Positions 8,124-14,333 of a stretch of DNA of 14,333 nucleotides are shown here, one piece after another. The notes under the pieces were generated by a model that was given only the letters and a program-made list of their open reading frames with translations, was not told where the DNA came from and made no database searches. A program made the translations under genes and the position numbers. This DNA is from Neolecta irregularis DAH-3 (taxonomy: Eukaryota; Ascomycota; Neolectomycetes; Neolectales; Neolectaceae): positions 1 through 14,333 of the forward strand of contig LXFE01000444.1 in NCBI GenBank assembly GCA_001929475.1. The letters run 5' to 3'. Numbering within the stretch: position 1 is the stretch's first letter; every line of letters starts with the position of its first letter.

Positions 8124-9918
8124 TCATGGAGACCCGCATTTCAAGGAATGACATTTAACAAAGAGTGGTGGCTTGAACGCGGTCCAGTGATCTCGATTTT
8201 CGTAACAAAACTTTGGGTCCTCTAATTCAGGGCGGAATTGCAAGACGAAGTGTGCGAGGAACAAACGAAGTTCCATATACGCCATACTACAACATCAAAT
8301 CCGATCACATGAAAGGGTTACTTACTTGCGTCCCAAGCATCCTCTTGGGCCAAGAGAAAATGGCTGACTGATACGTCAGTAAAGGAGTTTTAAAAGTTCT
8401 TACAACGCTAACTTTCCAAGAGTTTGATCGCGCTCGAATCCTGGGTCGATCCATCGTTCTGGGATGAAGTTTTCCGGTCTTGTAAAATATCTCGTGTCTC
8501 TAGAAATTGCATACGGAGCAACCGAAACAATGCAATTGGCCGGTATCTTCTGTCCAGCAACGACATTTTCTTGAGAGGACACTCTGGGCAAAGGACCAAG
8601 ACCTGCAGGGTATAATCGCATTGATTCCTCAATCACAGCATTTAAATAAGTTAGACTGACTGTTTTGTGATGTTCGATCTCACACTTTGGGTCAGGGAAT
8701 CGTTCAATCAACTCTCGATGAAGCTTTTCGAGAACGTCATGATGAGTTGCAAGTAAATATATCGCACCGTTGAGTACAACTACCGGCGATTAGCTGCAGG
8801 GAAAAGTGAAATGGAAGCGGCGTACTTGAAATCGTGTCACCTCCAGCAACTCTGAATATAATCAATTCGGAAGATCACAGTGGAAGTCACGTACATAAGA
8901 AACGCACAAGTTGCATATAGTTGGTCACGAACTCCCCGAGCTGCTCTCTTGAGCTTTTCAGGATCTGTGAGGTAGTAGAGGAAATCCTTCCTATCGCTTT
9001 GGTTTGCCATTCGTTTTTTGACCTTACTGACTGATTGCTAAATGTTTTGGAATAGTGTGTGAATATGGAGATACCTCGCCTAGTTGCGTACGTGCTTTCT
9101 TCAGGTGATGCGGTGATAAGCGGAGAAGCGGTAACAGCCCTGGACAAGACAAGAGCTACAAGCTTCAGCAACAGTCTAAGAGAGACAAACCATTCCATTG
9201 AAGTAAGTGTTTCGTTCGATACAACCCATGAGTGGTTTCACCACTCCAACCTCTAGTAATCCAAATGACTTTCCGAAACAAAAGTCGCCAACTATATCAA
9301 ACGTCATGAAAGGTATCCAGTTAGACATATTCTAGATGTGAGGATTATTGCATGCAACACCTACCACAGACAGTTCTCCATTCTTTCCAAACTTTCGAAT
9401 ACAATCGCAGAAGGTGTTGACGCTAGCTTTGATATAAATTTCCATGGAATCGAGCGCCTTTGTGGAAAATGCGTTTGCCAGTTGCTTCCTCAACAGGTTG
9501 TGAACAATTGGATCGGTCTCGGTAAAGATATTTGAATATTTCAGGTCGTTGGGAAGAATTCTGTACCCTGCAGCCTTCAGGAAAGTAGAGTCGTTGCCGT
9601 AAATTTCCGAAAAATCAACATTCGTATAATTTTTGAGTCACGAACCTCTTTGCGCTTCAAATTTGCATACCGACAACTCGTTGATTCCGATACGAACGAT
9701 ATCGCCTTTCCGTAATTCAGTGGGTAAAGGGAAGAACGGCATTTACCATATTTTTGATGCAGGTGTTTGAATTTCTTGTGTCGTTCGCCTGTGAAGAACT
9801 GGCACAGATGCCAAAATGGGTTTACTTTTGCCCAAAGCGGGCCTGGAAACTTTGAAAGTGGACTTAAACATGTCTGATATACTACCCAAATCAAAGAGAC
9901 CAAATGCGTTAGCAACAT
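8124..9918 (-). CDS. Cytochrome P450 monooxygenase B (ten exons, 481 aa; one splice site damaged)
   Basis: Haem-thiolate monooxygenase with a short N-terminal membrane anchor (MLLTHLVSLIWVVYQT) and FPGP hinge. Exons, minus strand: 9918-9747, 9705-9646, 9606-9365, 9331-9191, 9155-9075, 9037-8895, 8851-8826, 8779-8404, 8367-8326, 8286-8124. They total 1446 nt and each exon length equals that of P450-C. Motifs: I-helix AGGDT (282-286), ESMR (340-343), PERW (395-398), haem loop FSLGPRGCLG with Cys424. Introns are 33-46 nt. Intron 2 (9645-9607) ends in GG where C and A end in AG. The next AG that keeps frame is at ctgcag (9571-9570), which would delete about twelve residues after Glu77. B is therefore either mis-spliced, uses that cryptic site, or is an early pseudogene. 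All other splice sites and the frame are intact. Substrate unknown. Confidence 0.88.
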
Positions 9919-10212
9919 TTTCAACAATAAAGGGCTGATACTAGAAGCACTATTGTCGAATAAACTTCCATGTTCAACCGATCATAGAAATCTATAATCA
10001 GATTATTATCGATGAGGGTGAACGTTGTAATATTAGTCAAGTTGGAAGGATCCAAGGGGTGTGAGGGTTTGCCAGTTTTTAGCAAAAACGAAGCTGGCTA
10101 CTCGTTATCTTATAACCCTGAGTCTCGATTCGAAAGCGCTATCGGGTGATAATAGAACAGGGCTGGACCATGTCGATAAAACCTGTGGTGCGAGATAATC
10201 ATTGGCTCATTT
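9919..10212 (-). promoter_or_regulatory. Promoter block of P450-B
   Basis: Aligns to the upstream region of P450-C (14005-14275) along its length, with gctgatactagaa next to the start and atcattggctca at the far end. The latter gives CCAAT on the minus strand at 10205-10201, about 283 bp before the ATG. CCAAT boxes are bound in fungi by the HAP/CBC complex. Similarity to C ends directly after this box. Confidence 0.6.
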
Positions 10213-10524
10213 TAAGGGGTATCCCTCCAAGATCTTTTTCTTCACATGCGCCCTACTTCCTACTTGAAGAATACTTGACTGCCGATCTTTGAATGCAACA
10301 TGATGGGACTTTCTATGGTTAGCGTTGATGTTAGTGAAGTATACAGTCTCCCTATTCTTTTCCTGTCGGCTCCGAAACAGGAGTATATTTTCACTCGAGG
10401 GATCTTCCCAAATTCCCAGTGCCATTGTCTCTATGATATGAATATTGCCTGTTATTTCTATTGAGATACTCTGTGGTTAAAAACTAGTTCAAAGTTTATT
10501 AGTACTTTTTTTCCATGATTGGTA
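10213..10524. other. Intergenic stretch, nothing recognised
   Basis: AT-rich spacer. A minus frame of 72 codons (10425-10207) runs into the conserved promoter block and resembles no known protein. Confidence 0.45.
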
Positions 10525-10680
10525 CCGTTTATCTCGATTATGATTTTCATGTTACGGGCCCAGAACGAAATCATGATATTTGCTACGTATCCTCTCAGGC
10601 GATCCCCTGATATTTTGCATTACTTTAGTCTTGGAATCGATAAGAATGAATATAGCCTCTCGACCAGCAATGGAAGAAGG
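10525..10680. repeat. Dispersed repeat family 2, copy 2
   Basis: Partner of 1735-1890 in the same orientation, with shared atctcg, atcatgatat, gcattactttagtc, gaatgaatata and caatggaag. After caatggaag the two copies diverge; here the sequence enters a GC-rich patch. Confidence 0.5.
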
Positions 10681-10689
10681 GAGCCTAAC

Positions 10690-10795
10690 CCGGCGGCCCC
10701 TAACCCTAACCATCCGCCCGGCAAGTCCTCTGGTGGGCTGTTCGGCAATTGGGCGATTGGGCGATTGGGCGATTGGGCGATTGGGCGGGTTGGAT
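10690..10795. repeat. GC-rich patch with octamer array and telomere-like motif
   Basis: Four exact copies of gggcgatt (10751-10782) are flanked by one variant unit on each side (10743-10750 and 10783-10790). About 35 bp before lies ccctaaccctaacc (10698-10711), two units of the TTAGGG-type telomere repeat read on the other strand. Two units are too few to prove a telomeric origin. Confidence 0.8.
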
Positions 10796-11252
10796 AAAAG
10801 GAACAGAGGGATAAATGTGTTGCATGTTATATTGTTCAAATTTGGTTTCCAGTCAAAGAGGTTACAATTGTCTGCCGAATGTGAAAATTCTGCCAACCTA
10901 TATCTCAATGGAGCACTTTTTCACCCCACTGGAGGTGAGATTTCATCTTGGCACAGATTTCATCTTTATCATCACCATCTTCATTACCAACTACATAATA
11001 TTTACCAATTTCAACTGGGTCACAGAAAAGTGGCACACCTGCAGATGCTGGAGGATCAAAGACAAGTATTCTAAATAAGAAGACAAAGGTGACAAGGCTG
11101 GTGGCAATTTCACAGTATGAGCAGCTTGTGCCAGTTAACAAGAACTCCAAGATAAAAATATAATGTAATAATTAAGGTGGAGGGTGGAGGTTGGGAAAGG
11201 TAAAGTAGTCAATTTTACATTTGGAGTGGTTACGGAAATGTGTAAGCTGCAT
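10796..11252. other. Intergenic stretch with unassigned open frames
   Basis: Overlapping open frames exist on both strands around 10815-11150 (up to 164 codons on plus, 81 on minus). None has a recognisable domain, and I cannot choose between strands. The minus frame contains FDPPASAGVPLF and an acidic GNEDGDDKDE stretch. It may be a decayed repeat or an unrecognised gene fragment. Confidence 0.35.
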
Positions 11253-11420
11253 GCTTAGAAGTACGATAAGACCAAGTGTTATAACTGGCCTAAGTAGACG
11301 TACTTGGCTAAGTATTTCCCCGTTCCCGTCCCTATATACTATTTACATCAAGCCTCATCAGCCGCCCTACCGTTTCCGTCATTTCCGTCTTTGGTAAGGA
11401 TATACTCGAGTGTATATCCT
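11253..11420. repeat. Dispersed LTR-like repeat, copy 3
   Basis: The first 34 bases equal 349-382 of copy 1 exactly. The cctaagt motif with cgtacttggcta follows but occurs once rather than twice. From about 11340 it shares ttacatcaag and ttggtaagga with copy 2. It ends near an inverted pair aaggatata and tatatcctt (about 11396-11420). Confidence 0.55.
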
Positions 11421-11659
11421 TACAAAATGTGTCTAACTATGGGGACTCGGAGTTTCCGATACTAGCACAAATCCCCAGGTCGCCACAATCACCACCCAAC
11501 CTTTGGCAATTGTTCAGTATCACCTGCGCAAGCTGAATCTCATCGCCCACTACAGCTGCGCCCAGCTGGGGGTGCTGCAGACACCCTCGCAGGACCCGCG
11601 CCTTAGAGACATTGTCCCGCCTGCCATGCTGTATCCTGACGTCCGGAGACGGAGTGGGG

Positions 11660-11761
11660 GATAGTCTGGAGGTGGGCGTAGCGAGCGAGGAGGGTAATGG
11701 CGGTGCTCTCGCCGCCGGGGATGATGAGTGTGTTGCAGCGGGCGAGGTGGAAGGTGGCAGT
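11660..11761 (-). pseudogene. Fragment of a PdxT/SNO-type glutamine amidotransferase
   Basis: The minus strand encodes LARCNTLIIPGGESTAITLL, which holds the LIIPGGEST signature of the glutaminase subunit of pyridoxal phosphate synthase (PdxT in bacteria, SNO or Pdx2 in fungi). Only about 34 residues can be matched. The N-terminal start, the catalytic Cys region (GTCAG) and the His-Glu end of the triad are absent. The reading frame joins AT-rich repeat DNA upstream (11785 and beyond) and closes at a TAA or TAG-type stop near 11603. The fragment lies in a GC-rich island (about 11540-11780) unlike its flanks. This is a gene scrap, captured or left over, not a working enzyme. The neighbouring sequence 11437-11660 is open on both strands but unassigned. 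Confidence 0.6.
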
Positions 11762-11784
11762 GTGGGCAAGACGGTTGAGCCAAA

Positions 11785-11906
11785 TTTTATTAAATATGGA
11801 GGGCACCAAACGCGCGCCTAAACTTTGGATTTCATGAAAAGTCACCTTTTATAAAATGTGGAGCGCACCAAACGAGCTCCTAAAATTTTAAAATTTTAAA
11901 AGTCAC
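11785..11906. repeat. Tandem duplication of a 60-nt unit
   Basis: Unit one (11785-11845) and unit two (11847-11906) both run from ttttat through tggag(g/c)gcaccaaacg to aaaagtcac. They are diverged in the middle, where unit two has an A/T palindrome (aaaattttaaaatttt). The unit shares its caccaaacgcgcgcc core with the repeat segment at 2380-2720. Confidence 0.65.
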
Positions 11907-11929
11907 ATTTTAATAAGGTTTAGATCGAT

Positions 11930-12045
11930 TAGACCGGTCTATGGGCTGTTTAGACTGACCAGACCAAGGCATCCAGTGGTCCAGACCGACTAGACCAAGG
12001 GTCTTGGTCGGTCTGGTCTGGTCGGTCTGGTCCAGTCGATTAGGA
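11930..12045. repeat. Imperfect inverted repeat built of GGTCT/AGACC pentamers
   Basis: The left part carries agaccggtct, agactgacc, gaccagacc and ccagaccgactagacc. The right part carries the complementary cttggtcggtctggtctggt and ggtcggtctggtcc. The turn is near 12000 (ccaagggtcttgg). The structure could fold into a long hairpin and abuts the left GC-rich palindrome. Confidence 0.65.
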
Positions 12046-12055
12046 ACGCTGGACC

Positions 12056-12104
12056 AGCCCGCCCGTCGGAGGCTTTCCGACGGCGGCGGGCGGGCGGTTG
12101 GACA
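12056..12104. repeat. GC-rich palindrome left of P450-C
   Basis: The inner stem is cgtcgga (12064-12070) and tccgacg (12076-12082) with a 5-nt loop. The outer arms are cccgccc on the left and gcgggcgggcgg on the right. Bases 12084-12104 are the exact reverse complement of 14278-14298. Confidence 0.8.
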
Positions 12105-12217
12105 AACTGGTTGATATCTGATACCTTGCTCAAATTCCGAATTTGATAACTATATGGTACATATAAATGGAAAATAAACAATCAATCGTGTATTGATTTT
12201 GTCATTCAATACTGGAT

Positions 12218-14004
12218 TTATGCAGAATCTTCTTTCAAAGGACGACATTTAACCATCACCGATGGCTTGAACGATAACACGCGATCTTGAACTCCGTAAT
12301 GATATTTTGGGTCCTCCAATTCAGGTCGGAATTGCAAGACGAAATTTGCGAGGAACAAACGAATTTCGATATATGCCATACTAATTCATCAGGCTTGACC
12401 CAAAAAAATGGCTGTTTACTTGCGTCCCAAGCATCTTCTCGGGCCAAGAGAGAATGGTTGACTGATACGTCAACTAGCAGACATTTCAAACTCTTACAAC
12501 ACTAGCTTTCCAAGAGTTTGATCGCGCTCGAATCCTGAGTCGATCCATCGTTCTGGGATGAAGTTTTCCGGTTTCGTAAAATATCTTGGGTCTCTAGAAA
12601 TTGCATACGGAGCAACCGAAACAATGCAATGGGGCGGTATCTTTTGTGCAGCAACAACAGTTTCTTGAGAGGATACTCTGGGTAAAGGACCAACAATTGG
12701 AGGATGTAATCTCATTGATTCGTCAATTACGGCATTCAAATAAGGTAGATCTGCCAATTTGTGATGTTCGATCTCACACTTTGGGTCAGGGAATCGTTCA
12801 GTCAACTCTCGATGAAGCTTCTCGTAAACGTTATTATGAGCAGCAAGCAAATATATCGCCCCGTTGAGAACAACTATTGGTGATTAACTGCAGGGCAAGA
12901 TTAAATGGAAGCAGTGTACTTGAAGTCGTCTCACCTCCAGCAACTCTGAATGTGATTAATTCCAGTCCTGAATTGAAGTCACATACATTAGAACAACACA
13001 GGTTGAAACCAATCGATCACGAAAATCTTGAGGTGCTTTCTTGAGCCTTTCAGAATCCGAGAGGTAGTAGAAGAAATCATTCCTATCGCTTTTGTTTTCA
13101 ATTCGTTCGTTTATCATTTCCGTCGATTGCTAAATGTCAATGTCGTATGCAAATGGAAAGGAAACATTGATAAGCTGCATATGTGCTTCCTTTATATGCT
13201 TTGGTGACAAGTAGTGCAGTGGTAGCAATGCTGGACAAACCATTATCTAAGTTTCAGCAACAGCCTATGGGCTATGAGAGATAATGCCATTCCACCAAAG
13301 TAGATATTATTCTCGATACAAGTGATCAGTGGCTTCATCATCCCATCCTCTTGAAATCCAAATGACTTTCCGAAACAAAGGTCCCCAAGAATATCAAATG
13401 CCAGGAAATATGTCCAGTCGGACATATTCTAGATGTAAGAATTATGGCGTGTAACATATACCAGTGCCAGTTCTCCATTCTTTCCAAACTTTCGAATACA
13501 ATCGCAAAAGGTGTTGATGTTGGCTCTGATATAAACTTGCATGGAATCGAGCGCCTTTGTGGAGAATGCGCTTGCGAGTTGCTTTTTCAACATGTTGTGA
13601 ACAATTGGATCGGTCTCACTGAAGACAGTAGAATATTTCAATTCATTGGGAATTGCCCTGTATGATGCAGTCTTGAGGAAATGAGAACCGTGACCGTAGA
13701 TCGCTTAAGATCAACATTGATATTATTGAGCAGCACCTTCTAGTGCTTCGACATTGCATACTGACAGCTCGTTGATTCCAATTCGAACGATATCGCCTTT
13801 ATTCAGTGGGTAAAGGGACGAACAGCATTTACCATATTTTTGATGCAAATGCTTGAATTTCTTGTGTCGAACACCAGTGAGGTACTGGTACAAAGGCCAA
13901 AGTGGGTTTACTTTTGCCAAAAACGGGCCTGGAAACTTTGAAAGTGGGCTCAAACATGTCTGATATACAACCCAACTCAAAGATACCAAATGCGTTAGCC
14001 ACAT
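12218..14004 (-). CDS. Cytochrome P450 monooxygenase C (ten exons, 481 aa)
   Basis: Haem-thiolate monooxygenase with N-terminal anchor MWLTHLVSLSWVVYQT and FPGP hinge. Exons, minus strand: 14004-13833, 13796-13737, 13703-13462, 13428-13288, 13246-13166, 13129-12987, 12945-12920, 12873-12498, 12461-12420, 12380-12218. They total 1446 nt in one frame with the stop TAA at 12220-12218. Motifs: I-helix AGGETT (282-287), K-helix ESMR (340-343), PERW (395-398), haem loop FSLGPRRCLG with Cys424. All canonical catalytic features are present, so this is the best candidate for an active enzyme in the window. Introns are 33-46 nt. Intron 4 (13287-13247) begins GC where B has GT, so it is a GC-AG intron or a weakened donor. 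The start was chosen because it aligns with P450-B and an in-frame stop lies just upstream. Substrate unknown. Confidence 0.93.
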
Positions 14005-14277
14005 GTGTAACAACAAAGGCTGATACTAGAATTATTATTGAAACAATGTTCATATTCGATTGATCTAGGAAAGTAATCATCAGATTGTATCAAAGGCTGA
14101 GAGGGTTAGGTTCGAATATTGTAATTGGAAAGGGGCGATGGTTCGAAGGATGTGAAAAGCAAAACCGGTTCTGGTTATCTTATTCTTACGACTCTCGGAG
14201 CTTTGGGAACGCTTCTTTATAGGGGTGAATAAAGCCGATTAGACCTGTTGTGCGTGGTAAATCATTGGCTCACAGTG
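14005..14277 (-). promoter_or_regulatory. Promoter block of P450-C
   Basis: Aligned with the P450-B upstream block from gctgatactagaa (next to the start) to atcattggctca (14261-14272). The CCAAT box reads on the minus strand at 14268-14264, about 260 bp before the ATG. A TATAAAG on the minus strand lies at 14221-14215; B has no clear match to it. The block ends a few bases before the right-hand GC-rich palindrome. Confidence 0.6.
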
Positions 14278-14321
14278 TGTCCAACCGCCCGCCCGCCGGC
14301 GGGTCTCCGGCGGGCGGGCGG
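14278..14321. repeat. GC-rich perfect hairpin right of P450-C
   Basis: Bases 14285-14299 and 14307-14321 form a perfect 15-bp stem (arm ccgcccgcccgccgg) around a 7-nt loop cgggtct. The outer 21 bases (14278-14298) are the inverted match of 12084-12104 on the other side of P450-C. Confidence 0.85.
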
Positions 14322-14333
14322 GTCAATACAATC

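Noticed and set aside
11437-11665. Open frames on both strands beside the PdxT scrap
   Set aside because: The plus frame looks protein-like in composition, but I cannot match it to a family or decide the strand. It is left as unassigned sequence.
13829-14080. Minus-strand frame starting with a hydrophobic segment over the start of P450-C
   Set aside because: It overlaps P450-C exon 1 in another frame. I tested it as an alternative N-terminal anchor exon, but no splice joined it in phase, and the B and C starts align without it.
1-14333. tRNA genes, rRNA and CRISPR arrays
   Set aside because: Scanning for B-box-like GGTTCGA gave only isolated hits (about 168 and 14109) without a cloverleaf. 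No rRNA or regularly spaced CRISPR-type repeats were seen.

Overview
The window looks like nuclear DNA of a filamentous ascomycete. The evidence is fungal-type microsomal cytochrome P450 genes, split by many tiny GT-AG introns, in AT-rich spacer DNA holding decayed repeats and GC-rich palindromes. I cannot name the genus. All supported genes lie on the minus strand.

Genes. Three P450 genes can be rebuilt end to end, each from ten exons: P450-A (3347-5172, 486 aa), P450-B (8124-9918, 481 aa) and P450-C (12218-14004, 481 aa). B and C are close tandem duplicates with identical exon lengths (172, 60, 242, 141, 81, 143, 26, 376, 42 and 163 nt). A is a more distant relative that shares the internal exons of 60, 242, 141, 81 and 26 nt. 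The 5' edge of a fourth copy and its upstream region start the window (1-335). B, C and this edge copy share an upstream block with a CCAAT box about 260-300 bp before the start. P450-B carries one apparently broken splice acceptor. Between A and B lies a multi-pass membrane protein gene of unknown family (6774-7652, 279 aa with a newly proposed first exon). It may belong to the same cluster, but nothing in the sequence proves shared function.

The 28 inferred introns are 33-46 nt, mean about 39. This is why the genes appear as many unrelated short reading frames.

Non-genic parts. Three copies of a decayed LTR-like repeat (about 349-706, 5640-6022, 11253-11420) and two copies of a second repeat (1735-1890, 10525-10680) separate the genes. 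Other landmarks are a 24-nt minisatellite (863-1008), strand-asymmetric C-rich and G-rich tracts (1080-1445, 6390-6560), an octamer array (10743-10790), a GC-rich scrap of a PdxT/SNO-type glutamine amidotransferase (11660-11761), and two GC-rich palindromes sharing a 21-bp inverted repeat that brackets P450-C (12084-12104 and 14278-14298).

Layout: edge P450 copy and promoter (1-335); repeats and spacer (336-3346); P450-A; spacer and LTR-like repeat (5173-6773); membrane protein; spacer (7653-8123); P450-B and promoter (8124-10212); repeat-rich spacer with the PdxT scrap (10213-12217); P450-C and promoter (12218-14277); palindrome at the right edge. A locus of tandem P450s plus a membrane protein could be part of a secondary-metabolite or detoxification cluster. 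No backbone synthase is visible here.
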